Below are positions 8,701-15,353 of a stretch of DNA of 25,787 bases, piece by piece (position 1 is the stretch's first letter; every line of letters starts with the position of its first letter). The DNA is from Bacteroidales bacterium. Its GTDB lineage: Bacteria > Bacteroidota > Bacteroidia > Bacteroidales > UBA7960. Position numbers and translations under genes: made by a program. The DNA lies in contig SLRE01000019.1 of assembly GCA_007131125.1 (NCBI GenBank), positions 1 through 25,787 on the forward strand, given 5' to 3'. The notes under the pieces were generated by a model that saw only the letters and a program-made list of their open reading frames with translations, was not told where the DNA came from and made no database searches.

Positions 8701-8842
8701 AATCATCATGATCTGAAAAGAGGGAGTGCTTAACATACGCAAACTGTTCCTTTTCAGCAGGGGGCGCAAAGCCTGAATGGGCTTCTATTACAGGACAGTA
8801 TATGATTAAGCAACCAATTACAAAGAGTAATAGTTTTTTCAC
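5735..8842 (-). CDS. Hybrid sensor histidine kinase, PAS-PAS-PAS-HisKA-HATPase-REC-HPt
   Basis: This 1035-residue membrane sensor kinase holds a complete internal phosphorelay. An N-terminal signal-like segment (1-22) and a transmembrane helix (about 100-125) enclose a short extracytoplasmic region of about 75 residues. Three PAS units follow (about 137-250, 258-380 and 388-503); the second and third end in typical D-x-T-E/Q-R-K. The HisKA has phospho-acceptor His531 in SHEIRTP. The HATPase has N-box Asn649, DTGIGI at 681-686 and GGSGLGLSI at 710-718. The receiver has D779/D780, phospho-acceptor Asp822 and Lys877. The C-terminal HPt domain has His973 in ILHKIKP. The signal is unknown. It stands alone on the minus strand with a good upstream promoter, and no DNA-binding response regulator lies beside it. 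Confidence 0.94.
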   Translation of the reverse strand: MKKLLLFVIGCLIIYCPVIEAHSGFAPPAEKEQFAYVKHSLFSDHDDFAERNKELFCPVSPTNGFETIKYTAGFTPAFLSTPAFFLDTFLLKTTGLPLVAVFDLFVIMVLVLVVLLVLLGFFIIRQSIFGGKKQANENRFEELMDASPTSMIIFQDYYLRYVNLALVKLTGFSREELLRMEIWELIHPHSLKELNTENWFLKRNGKTMRLEFQLKTKSDREVWVDFSARLIDYQGKAAFLATALDITEKKKFEQQLIEAEERYSLIVLAANDGISDHDLEKDEIYLSPQWKEMLGYKDSEIPNNLEAWINQIHPEDQEKVKSLLGKLRKGEVPNYETDHRLRCKDGKYKWIHLRLTVIFDSESRPVRVIGTHTDITERKYAEQMLRESEYRYKSLFSKNAVAMLILDPDAGIIQDANDAASEYYGYSNEEFKNLNYKDINILTREEIIKEEQQAKQEGRTYHLLRHRLKNGEIRDVEVYNSHIEIKGRVLIHAIVYDVTQRKKMESELKVAKEKAEEATHAKSSFISNVSHEIRTPLNAIIGLTDLLMQEKELSPYLEENLKSIKFSSDHLLDILNDVLDFSKLEAGHLRLDQNEFNLEDLVKGSVKAMEYKAREKGIALNYKIQPDIPPVLEADPSRLRQILLNLLSNAVKFTSEGNIDVFVKMSQKEGMHCRLKFLVSDTGIGIPESKLESIFETFSQAETHTYRKYGGSGLGLSISKKLTELLGGEIGVKSIEGMGSTFWFEIPFKISSKDASYREEEKLPEIKDLKGMNILLVEDDEMNQYVMNQLLKRWKAQVVTAQNGQKAIELLSAEKFDLVLMDIHMPGLDGYEASKVIRDENSEVTDKNVPIIALTADVSEETKMQVEKSGMNDFISKPCNQEVLFEKIIKNSPQYKFKKQAAEGRIPGEFLSEEKLQELKKQVMNALIEIFDEDLAASASMLRHFLKQAPVNLLQVKDHIKKDEGSKAISILHKIKPGFIYLGFPETATTVQNLQSALKTNTKQEETFPLLSSLEKDVKTLLAVVKKVLEEIGQE

Positions 8843-9227
8843 GCAATGGGTTTAGTTTAACATTATTACTTGTCGGACAATCAAGCATTAATCGCAACAA
8901 ATATACAAAAAAATAATCGCTTTTCAACCAATTTGGTTAGACATACAAAAGAAAAAGTTAGACTAAAAAACAACCCCTTCCAAAGTGCTTATTTTCAGGT
9001 TAAAACAAAATGATAAAAAAATAAAAAAAATCAGGAAGGTAGAAATTTTTATTTAGACTTAATATAAATAAGGTGTTCCGGGACCTTACAGGATTCATTA
9101 AACAGAAGAAAATCAGGAAATATTAACAGTTTCAACATTTTGTTTAAGAGGAATTTTGATTAAATCAATTAAATAAAAATTTGGAACAAAAAGTGTATTT
9201 CAAATAAAATCAACTTTTTCAGGGAAA
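8843..9227. other. AT-rich intergenic region upstream of the hybrid kinase
   Basis: The 385-bp region contains the candidate kinase promoter at 8898-8928 and lies past the 3' end of the SpoIIE phosphatase gene. It is very AT-rich with many A and T runs. I see no credible small gene and no strong terminator hairpin for the phosphatase operon. A weak imperfect repeat, AAGGT/ACCTT, flanks a CCGG core near 9070-9087. Confidence 0.5.
8898..8928 (-). promoter_or_regulatory. Candidate Bacteroidota-type promoter of the hybrid kinase
   Basis: The minus strand reads GTTG (8928-8925), 19 bases, then TATATTTG (8905-8898). The Bacteroidota consensus is TTTG-N19-TAnnTTTG, so the -7 box is a perfect match and the -33 box differs at one base, with ideal spacing. 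It would give a leader of about 50 nt before the start at 8842. Confidence 0.6.
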
Positions 9228-10412
9228 TCAGATAAACTGCAAACGAACTTCCTTAAGAAATTTTTCTTCGAGTATGCGGGCAATTTTTTTCATAACGGTT
9301 CTCCGTATTTCCAGCTCAACAGGAAGGTTGGGATCCTGATGTGCCACATTAATGGCGGTTCCTACCCAGATGTTGATTTCATCGCTGTCGAGTATCATCT
9401 TTACAATGCGGTCGGCAGGGCCTTTTCCAAGGTCGGTCCTGTCGCTGTGCTTTTCTAGGATTCCTGAAACCTTGCTCAGCGTGAGAATCCCTTCAGTAAC
9501 CAGGTCTATTCCTTCCATTTGGGAAACGGGAGGCAAATCGGGGTCATCAAATTCAAGGGTATCTTCGATGGGTATGTCCAGTTCCCTGGAAACAATATCT
9601 GCAGTGGTTCCACCGCACAGGATTTTTTTTCCAGAAAAGTCTTTTACCACATTGGCCAGTTCGCGGTCTTTTTCCTTTTCGAAGGGAGGCCCTGAGCAAA
9701 GCAGCAACCTGCGCGGCTCCCTGAAGTATATCACAACACTGCTGATATCATCCTTTGCCTGGTAACCATCATTGGAATGGGCTTTATTAACCACGGTGGA
9801 AGCCAGCCGGTCTGCTGAAATTTCCGGATTATCCTCAACGCTCTTTTTTACAAGCGACCTGACATTTTCCAGTCCCCAGCCAAGCAGGTATTTTCCTTTG
9901 CCAAGCCCCGACTGGGTAATTCCGTCGGAAAGCATTATTATGCGGTCTTCTTTACGGGCTTTGAAGGTACAGGCTTTTATCTCCTTACCCTCGTGCTCAC
10001 CTGATTCAAGGGTAATAAGCTGCCATTCTGGCTCAAAAAAATCATTATCCCTCAATACGATGCTTTCGGGATTATCATAATTAATAATGGTTGTTTGTCC
10101 CGACTGTTCAATATCTATTATAGTAAAAGTAGAATAACTGATTTTGCGCTCACTGCAGACCGGCAGTGTATTCATAATGATTTCGGCAATCTTGTGGGCA
10201 TCCTTATGTTCTTTGGTGAAGTTCAGCGCCATGGTAGCCGTGAGGGAGGCCAGCAGGTTGGCCTTTACACCATGCCCCATGCCGTCGGAAAGCACCCCAA
10301 CAGTACGTCCCTCTTCCTTCACTTTTTGTGAAACAAAAACATCCCCGCAGATTCGCTCACCGCTATGGCTTTTTTGCTGAGAACCTACTTCTATGTAAAA
10401 CAACTCATTCAT
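9228..10412 (-). CDS. SpoIIE/PP2C-type serine/threonine phosphatase linked to a hydrogenase-like sensor
   Basis: This 394-residue protein has a PP2C-like SpoIIE phosphatase domain (about 5-232) with the metal-binding aspartates in place: ICGD (Asp24), VLSDGMGHG (Asp43), MLSDGIT (Asp163) and KDDISS (Asp221/Asp222). Such enzymes use Mn2+ or Mg2+ to dephosphorylate Ser/Thr on partners such as anti-sigma-factor antagonists. No transmembrane segment is seen, so it is cytoplasmic. The remaining 160 residues (about 235-394) form a second domain with a Gly/Thr motif CGGTTADIVSREL that I cannot name; a ligand-binding role is possible. It starts 8 bp after the 617-residue H-cluster-domain gene, so the two are surely co-transcribed and probably form one signalling unit. 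No kinase or STAS-type target gene is visible nearby. Confidence 0.88.
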   Translation of the reverse strand: MNELFYIEVGSQQKSHSGERICGDVFVSQKVKEEGRTVGVLSDGMGHGVKANLLASLTATMALNFTKEHKDAHKIAEIIMNTLPVCSERKISYSTFTIIDIEQSGQTTIINYDNPESIVLRDNDFFEPEWQLITLESGEHEGKEIKACTFKARKEDRIIMLSDGITQSGLGKGKYLLGWGLENVRSLVKKSVEDNPEISADRLASTVVNKAHSNDGYQAKDDISSVVIYFREPRRLLLCSGPPFEKEKDRELANVVKDFSGKKILCGGTTADIVSRELDIPIEDTLEFDDPDLPPVSQMEGIDLVTEGILTLSKVSGILEKHSDRTDLGKGPADRIVKMILDSDEINIWVGTAINVAHQDPNLPVELEIRRTVMKKIARILEEKFLKEVRLQFI

Positions 10413-10420
10413 TGGAAAAA

Positions 10421-12274
10421 TCAGGGCTTTTGGATCTTGCTGTAGGTTTCAATAATGGAGTTAAGCATTTTTTCGGTATTGCTGGCGCCCTCTCCAAGCA
10501 AAAAGGCAATATTCTGAACCATTTTCAGGTTTTCATCAATCACTTCGCTCACACGGTTGATGATCTCTTCCTGCCGCACTTCAGCGACATACATGTCTCT
10601 GAAAACCGCTCCAACAATTTTTCCAGGCTTGAGGGAGTAAACGCTTACATTGAGCAGTCCTTCTCCGTATTGCACATCTTTTCCTACCACATTTTCATCA
10701 TTTTCAAGCACATAGGTAAAAAGGTTATAAATGTTGTAGGGTAAAAGTGTTTTCAGGTCGGCCCCTTTCAACCCGGGAATCACTTCATTAACCATTTCTG
10801 CATCTTCTCCAAGCACTTTTACAAAGCTGCCGTTGGATTCAATTACTTTCAATTTGTCGTTAACAATGACGGCTGCCGAAGGAAGGTTTTGAAGCAGGGC
10901 AGAGGTGGTTTCCAGGGCCAGTTTAATTTTCTGGTTTTCATTGGAAAGGGTTCCTTCATTCTCTTTAAGGGCATCAACCTGCTTCTTTAGCTTTTCATTA
11001 TTGTTTTTGAGGGTTTTTATGTAATCCTGCTTGCTCTTGAGGGAATAATTCAGGCACATTTCGGGTTTGGTAAGGCCCTGGCTGATGGATGCGGCAAATT
11101 CGCGACAGCTCCTGTAACCACAGGCATTGCAGGATGCTTTTTCATCAAGGCTTTTCCCAAGGCTTTTCAGGATCTCTTCCACACGGTCATCACCAGGATA
11201 GGGCAGTCGCTGATCGTCTTTTTTAAAGGTTTTGGAAAAATCAAGGGAAAGAAACTTTTTCATGTTCGCATCCCATTTCTTTTTATCAAAATCCTTCAAC
11301 CTTTTATTGGCGTAGTCCACCACCAGGGTACGCCTGAGAAATTTCTGGGATTTACTGGTGTTCCCAGGACCCATCAGGCAACCTTCATTATAAAAAATAT
11401 TGAAATGCTTGCGGATAGACTCCGTATTATCATTGAACTCATCAACTGCTTCCAGCATGTTGTTTTTTCCGTCGGTGGTGATGACCATACTTTTCAACAG
11501 ATCCTGGTCAATACCGGCAGCATACAAAATACCCGGGCTCAAGGGGTAAAGGGAACCCAGGTTGCCAATGGGCGGGTCAAAATCAGAATACTCTACCTTG
11601 CTTTCCTTCACATTATAATGCCTGAACATTTCCCGCAACTCCTGAAAGGTAAGCACAGCATCCACCTTTCCGTCATCATCAAATAACCTGGCTTCATGTT
11701 TTGTTGATAAACAAGGGCCGATAAAAACCACCCGGAGGTCTTTGCCATAAGCTTTCCTCACCACCTTTGCAGTGGCAGTCATGGGTGTAACGATGGGAGC
11801 AAGGTTATCGGTCAGTTCGGGGTAAAATTTTTCCACATAACTTACCAGGGTAGGACAGTTGGCCATTAAGTAATATTTGCCCTTGAAGTTGCCAATAAGA
11901 TCATGATACTTTCTGGCAACCAGGTCAACTCCAAAAGACACTTCGCTAACATAGTCGAAGCCAAGGGTACGGATCATTTCCACAAATTTGCGGTAGTCGG
12001 TAATGTCGGGAAACTCTCCGCTTATGGCAGGGTCTACAATGGCAGCAACTTTTTCGCCAGACTCCAGCAAATCGATGGTTTCCTTTACGGATTTGACATA
12101 AAAAACCGCCGATGCGCTGCAAACCGAAAGACAGCTGCCGCATCCGATGCAACGCTTGTGGTTAACCTCCGGCATTCCGTCGCTTGACCGGGCAAAAATG
12201 GCATGCACCGGACAGGCCCTGATGCAGGCATATGACTGGGTACAGCGGGAATGATCTATTTCAATAACTTGCAT
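10421..12274 (-). CDS. Sensory-type [FeFe] hydrogenase-like protein with PAS domain (HydS-like)
   Basis: The order of parts is a two-cluster ferredoxin domain (about 5-58), a [FeFe]-hydrogenase large-subunit-like domain (about 75-330), a small four-Cys Fe-S domain (Cys382, 385, 390, 407), a coiled coil (about 415-455), a PAS domain (about 456-560) and a C-terminal helix. Relative to catalytic HydA the H-cluster loops are altered. L1 reads ANCP, with Asn139 in place of the proton-relay Cys and ligand Cys140 kept. L2 is GPCLSTKHEA with Cys188. L3 is YNEGCLMGPG, where only Cys299 remains and the partner ligand position is Tyr295. The first ferredoxin motif has Ser14 where a cluster Cys is expected; the second (Cys42, 45, 48, 52) is intact. 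H2 turnover is therefore unlikely. It probably senses H2, CO or redox state and controls the phosphatase encoded 8 bp downstream. Confidence 0.87.
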   Translation of the reverse strand: MQVIEIDHSRCTQSYACIRACPVHAIFARSSDGMPEVNHKRCIGCGSCLSVCSASAVFYVKSVKETIDLLESGEKVAAIVDPAISGEFPDITDYRKFVEMIRTLGFDYVSEVSFGVDLVARKYHDLIGNFKGKYYLMANCPTLVSYVEKFYPELTDNLAPIVTPMTATAKVVRKAYGKDLRVVFIGPCLSTKHEARLFDDDGKVDAVLTFQELREMFRHYNVKESKVEYSDFDPPIGNLGSLYPLSPGILYAAGIDQDLLKSMVITTDGKNNMLEAVDEFNDNTESIRKHFNIFYNEGCLMGPGNTSKSQKFLRRTLVVDYANKRLKDFDKKKWDANMKKFLSLDFSKTFKKDDQRLPYPGDDRVEEILKSLGKSLDEKASCNACGYRSCREFAASISQGLTKPEMCLNYSLKSKQDYIKTLKNNNEKLKKQVDALKENEGTLSNENQKIKLALETTSALLQNLPSAAVIVNDKLKVIESNGSFVKVLGEDAEMVNEVIPGLKGADLKTLLPYNIYNLFTYVLENDENVVGKDVQYGEGLLNVSVYSLKPGKIVGAVFRDMYVAEVRQEEIINRVSEVIDENLKMVQNIAFLLGEGASNTEKMLNSIIETYSKIQKP

Positions 12275-12343
12275 TTCACCCGGTTTGGTTTATGTAAATA
12301 CTTGATAGATAAAACTTAACAGACGGGTATTGAATCCTTTCCT

Positions 12344-12613
12344 TTAGTGGGTGTTTAAACCGACCAATTCCTGCTCAAGAATATCCTGAACATTGGAAGA
12401 ATCTACCTTGCGGTAAATGCTGTCCCCGATTTTGAGAATGGGACCGTTTTCGCACTCTCCAAAACAATGAGACCCCTTAAACAGTACATGGCTCTCCAGA
12501 CCTTTCTCTTTAAGGTATTCCTGGATTAGGGGAAGGGTCTTTTTATTGCCACGGGAAAAACAACTACTGCCCATGCATATAACGATTTCAAGGTTTGGGC
12601 TGCTCATGTCCAA
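12344..12613 (-). CDS. Small thioredoxin-like [2Fe-2S] ferredoxin
   Basis: This 89-residue protein has the cysteine pattern of the thioredoxin-like [2Fe-2S] domain of NuoE and HydB N-termini: C13-x4-C18 in CMGSSC and C50-x3-C54 in HCFGECENGP. It probably carries electrons within the hydrogenase or sensor system in the cytoplasm. It is the first gene of the leftward operon and is followed after 69 bp by the PAS-containing H-cluster protein, so it may pass electrons to that sensor; this is inference. A -7-like box lies about 35 bp upstream. The start at 12613 is followed two codons later by another ATG. Small free-standing ferredoxins of this type are known near clostridial [FeFe] hydrogenases. 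Confidence 0.85.
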   Translation of the reverse strand: MDMSSPNLEIVICMGSSCFSRGNKKTLPLIQEYLKEKGLESHVLFKGSHCFGECENGPILKIGDSIYRKVDSSNVQDILEQELVGLNTH

Positions 12614-12648
12614 AATGTTATTTCCTGAAATAAATTTTATTAAGAAAA

Positions 12649-12656
12649 CAAAAATA
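12649..12656 (-). promoter_or_regulatory. Candidate -7 box of the leftward sensor operon
   Basis: The minus strand reads TATTTTTG, a full match to TAnnTTTG, about 35 bp before the start of the small ferredoxin. No -33 TTTG stands at the usual spacing. Confidence 0.4.
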
Positions 12657-12795
12657 CAGAATCCTTTCCGAAAAAAATAGTTAACAGCTTAACATCTTGC
12701 CTTTATAATCATTTTTAAGAATTAATCTAAATAACATTTAGCCTTGTAAGCTCTGTTTTTATGGTAATTACTAGCAATATTCCTAAAATTTTGAT

Positions 12796-12803
12796 TATTT
12801 TTG
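12796..12803 (+). promoter_or_regulatory. Candidate -7 box of the hydCBA operon
   Basis: TATTTTTG matches TAnnTTTG and lies about 113 bp before the hydC ATG at 12916. No TTTG lies 19 bp upstream. The box overlaps a 17-bp palindrome, which would suit a repressor site. Confidence 0.35.
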
Positions 12804-12815
12804 TTGAAAACAAAA
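12799..12815. promoter_or_regulatory. Palindrome TTTTGTTGAAAACAAAA, candidate operator
   Basis: Two perfect 7-bp arms (TTTTGTT and AACAAAA) are separated by GAA. The left arm runs through the candidate -7 box of the hydCBA promoter. The half-site spacing (3 bp) is too short for the classical Rex site TTGTTAAnnnnTTAACAA, so the binding protein is unknown. The Rrf2 protein encoded at the right end is another candidate. Confidence 0.4.
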
Positions 12816-12915
12816 CCGCAATTTACCGGGCTGCCAATGGCACTTTTTCAGCGCTTTTTTCCATAAAAATTTGCCATTCGCCTTTAATTGTGAAAAAAAT
12901 ATCAACTTTCCGCCC

Positions 12916-13395
12916 ATGAAACCTGAATTAGATGGAATTTTTCAAAAATTTCCCAATCGCCAGCGGGAGGATTTAATACCCTTGTTGCAGCAAATCCAGG
13001 ATGATTTCGGGTATTTATCCAATCAGATCATTACCGGTGTGGGTGAATACCTGGGCATTAGTGTCAACAAAATATACGGGGTGGCCACCTTTTACGACAA
13101 CTTCAGGTTTGGGCCTGTAGGCCGCTATCATATCAGGGTTTGCCACGGCACGGCCTGCCATGTTGCGGGTACCTCCACCATATTGCAGGAGCTGGAAAAG
13201 CAGCTACGCATAAAGCCCGGAGAAACCGATAAAGAAGGTCTGTTCAGCCTGGAGGTGGTTTCCTGTATCGGAGCCTGTGGCCTGGCTCCTTTGGTGGAAA
13301 TCAATGAAGAATATTTTACTCATCTGAATCTGGAAAAAATCAAGGACCTCCTTGCAGGATTCCGGGAAAAAGAGCAAGATACCTATGAAAGTTAA
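12916..13395 (+). CDS. hydC: HydC, NuoE-like [2Fe-2S] subunit of the trimeric [FeFe] hydrogenase
   Basis: This 159-residue protein is the small NuoE-like subunit of HydABC hydrogenases. An N-terminal helical part contains FGYLSNQIITGVGEYL and YGVATFYDNF. The thioredoxin-like [2Fe-2S] domain has ligands Cys76 and Cys81 (CHGTAC) and Cys117 and Cys121 (SCIGACG). It sits between the flavin subunit and the catalytic chain and is thought to take part in electron transfer at the FMN site. The start is the ATG at 12916; a longer reading from a TTG at 12871 adds 15 residues unlike the family. Its last 11 bases overlap the hydB start (ATG at 13385), which implies translational coupling. Confidence 0.95.
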   Translation: MKPELDGIFQKFPNRQREDLIPLLQQIQDDFGYLSNQIITGVGEYLGISVNKIYGVATFYDNFRFGPVGRYHIRVCHGTACHVAGTSTILQELEKQLRIKPGETDKEGLFSLEVVSCIGACGLAPLVEINEEYFTHLNLEKIKDLLAGFREKEQDTYES

Positions 13396-15334
13396 CACAG
13401 GGGAAGACGTCAAAAAACTTCTTGTTGAGCAGGTGCTTTTAAGCCCTGAAACTGAACCTTCCCGTGAACTGCAGAAGGAGCTTTCTTATATCGGAGGTGA
13501 AAGGGTTCACAGGCCTGTAATTTATGTGGGTATGGGAACCTGCGGGCGGGCTGCCGGTGCTGCCAAAACCTTCCAGGCCATAAAAAACTACCTGGAAGAA
13601 CACCAGCTGCAGGTACACCTTACCGAAGGGGGCTGTGTCGGACTGTGTTCGGCCGAACCCATTGTTGACATTCAGCTTCCGGGAAAAGCCAGGTTATCTT
13701 TTTCCAAAATCACCCGGGACAAAGTAGAACATCTGCTGGACGAGGTTATGAACAACAACCTTCCTGATTTAAATGTTATCGGGCAGTATCAAAGCGATAT
13801 TCATCAGCTTTGGGAAGGAGTCGGATTTATTGAAGACCATCCTTTCTTTGCCAACCAGCAAAAGTTTCTTTTAAAAAACTGTGGAATTACCGATCCGGTT
13901 GCCGTTGACCAATATATCGCAAGGGGAGGGTACCAGGCATTTTCCACGGCCATCGCCAAATATACCCCGGCACAGGTATGCAGTGTTATTGAAGAAAGCG
14001 GGCTGGCAGGCCGTGGTGGTGGTGGCTTTTCTACCGGAAAAAAATGGGCCGCAGCCCTGAACACGGTCAGCGAACAAAAGTTTTTCGTTTGCAATGCCGT
14101 TGAAAGCGACCCGGGCAGTTACATGAACCGGGCCGTAATTGAAAGCAACCCGCACGGACTTATTGAGGCGGCCCTGTTGGCTGCATACGCCATCGGGGCA
14201 TCCAAGGCTTTTATTTTTATTCGCAAGGAATTTAAGCTCGCCATCAAGCGGCTGAAAAAAGCCATCGAAAATGCCAAGGAATACGGGCTGATCGGACACA
14301 ACATCTTCGATTCCGGTGTCAATATCGATATCATTGTAAAGGAAGGAGCAAGGGCTTTCGTTTGCGGTGAAGAAACCGCACTCATCAACAGCCTTGAAGG
14401 CAAACGGGCCATGCCCGCTTCCAAACCGCCTTATCCGGCTGTTAAAGGCTTATGGAATAAGCCCACTATTGTTAACAATGTGGAAACCCTGTACAATGTC
14501 CCCCTCATCATGAAAAACGGGGCCGAATGGTTCCGCAAAACGGGAAATGAAACCAGCAAGGGAACCAAACTTTTCACCCTTTCCGGCAAAGTAAACCATT
14601 ACGGCACCATAGAAGTACCCATGGGAGTTTCTTTCCGGGACATCATTGATAAAATAGGGGGAGGGATGAGCAATGGAAAAAATTTCAAGGCCATTGTGCT
14701 GGGAATAAACAGCGGGAGTTACATTGTAGAGGAAACCCTTGATGTTAAAGTTGATTTTCAAGCATTGCGCAAGATAGGGTCTGCATTGGGCAGTGGCGCA
14801 TGCGTGGTGGTTGATGAAACCACCTGCATGGTAGACCTGGCAAAGTTCTTTACCGCTTTTTTCCAGAAAGAAAGTTGTGGAAAATGCATCCCCTGCAGGG
14901 AAGGGACTGCCAGAATGCTGGAGGTAATGCATGGGGCAACCCGTCGTCCCGCCGGAAAAAATTCGCATCAGCCCCTGGAAAGGTTTAAGGGAGTGATGCA
15001 GCTTAAGGGACTTTCTTCAGTAATCAAAGACACTTCATTATGTTCTCTTGGAAAATCTTCCCCCAATGCCATCCTCAATACACTGAAAAACTTTAAAAAA
15101 GAATTTGACGCCCATATTTTCGAGAGAAAGTGCCCTGCCAATGTTTGCAGGGACCTGCGCATTTTTTTGATTGATGTGGATCAATGCACCGGTTGTGCGG
15201 CCTGCTTTAAAAAATGCCCGGTTGATGCCATTATAGGCTCGCCTAAGTATCCCCACTTTATAGTGGATGAAAAATGTATTGGATGCGGAACCTGTTACGA
15301 AGTTTGTAAATTTAATGCGGTGATTATCAAATAA
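13385..15334 (+). CDS. hydB: HydB, NuoF-like flavin subunit (NAD(H)-binding) of the [FeFe] hydrogenase
   Basis: This 649-residue protein has, in order, a thioredoxin-like [2Fe-2S] domain (about 40-120), the FMN/NADH-binding NuoF core (about 190-480) with GLAGRGGGGFSTGKKW (206-221) and GEETALINSLEGKRA, a [4Fe-4S] site Cys498, 501, 504 with Cys553, and a C-terminal two-[4Fe-4S] ferredoxin domain (Cys601, 604, 607, 611 and Cys631, 634, 637, 641). It handles NAD(H), and in bifurcating complexes ferredoxin as well. Two oddities are visible. The N-terminal [2Fe-2S] domain shows only three cysteines (53, 84, 88). The loop often written GGPSGGCxP reads GINSGSYIV (440-448). The ATG at 13385 is preferred over an in-frame ATG at 13352 inside hydC because it gives a normal N-terminus and an 11-bp overlap. 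Confidence 0.95.
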   Translation: MKVNTGEDVKKLLVEQVLLSPETEPSRELQKELSYIGGERVHRPVIYVGMGTCGRAAGAAKTFQAIKNYLEEHQLQVHLTEGGCVGLCSAEPIVDIQLPGKARLSFSKITRDKVEHLLDEVMNNNLPDLNVIGQYQSDIHQLWEGVGFIEDHPFFANQQKFLLKNCGITDPVAVDQYIARGGYQAFSTAIAKYTPAQVCSVIEESGLAGRGGGGFSTGKKWAAALNTVSEQKFFVCNAVESDPGSYMNRAVIESNPHGLIEAALLAAYAIGASKAFIFIRKEFKLAIKRLKKAIENAKEYGLIGHNIFDSGVNIDIIVKEGARAFVCGEETALINSLEGKRAMPASKPPYPAVKGLWNKPTIVNNVETLYNVPLIMKNGAEWFRKTGNETSKGTKLFTLSGKVNHYGTIEVPMGVSFRDIIDKIGGGMSNGKNFKAIVLGINSGSYIVEETLDVKVDFQALRKIGSALGSGACVVVDETTCMVDLAKFFTAFFQKESCGKCIPCREGTARMLEVMHGATRRPAGKNSHQPLERFKGVMQLKGLSSVIKDTSLCSLGKSSPNAILNTLKNFKKEFDAHIFERKCPANVCRDLRIFLIDVDQCTGCAACFKKCPVDAIIGSPKYPHFIVDEKCIGCGTCYEVCKFNAVIIK

Positions 15335-15353
15335 AATCATCAACAGTACCGGT

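Larger units (their letters stand above)
12614..12915. promoter_or_regulatory. Divergent regulatory region between the sensor-phosphatase operon and hydCBA
   Basis: This 302-bp AT-rich region separates two outward-reading operons and holds no gene that I can support. It contains a -7-like box for each side with the same sequence, TATTTTTG: minus strand 12656-12649 and plus strand 12796-12803. Neither has a clear TTTG -33 partner. It also holds a 17-bp palindrome (12799-12815) overlapping the rightward box and an 11-bp palindrome TGCCAATGGCA (12832-12842). A lone Rex-like half-site TTGTGAA occurs at 12888-12894, without a proper second half. Confidence 0.6.

Noticed and set aside
12888..12910. 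Rex operator upstream of hydC
   Set aside because: TTGTGAA (12888-12894) matches a half-site, but the following bases do not give TTCACAA at the right spacing.
12871..12915. 15-residue extension of HydC from a TTG
   Set aside because: The ATG at 12916 begins a family-like N-terminus and the added residues have no counterpart in NuoE-like proteins.
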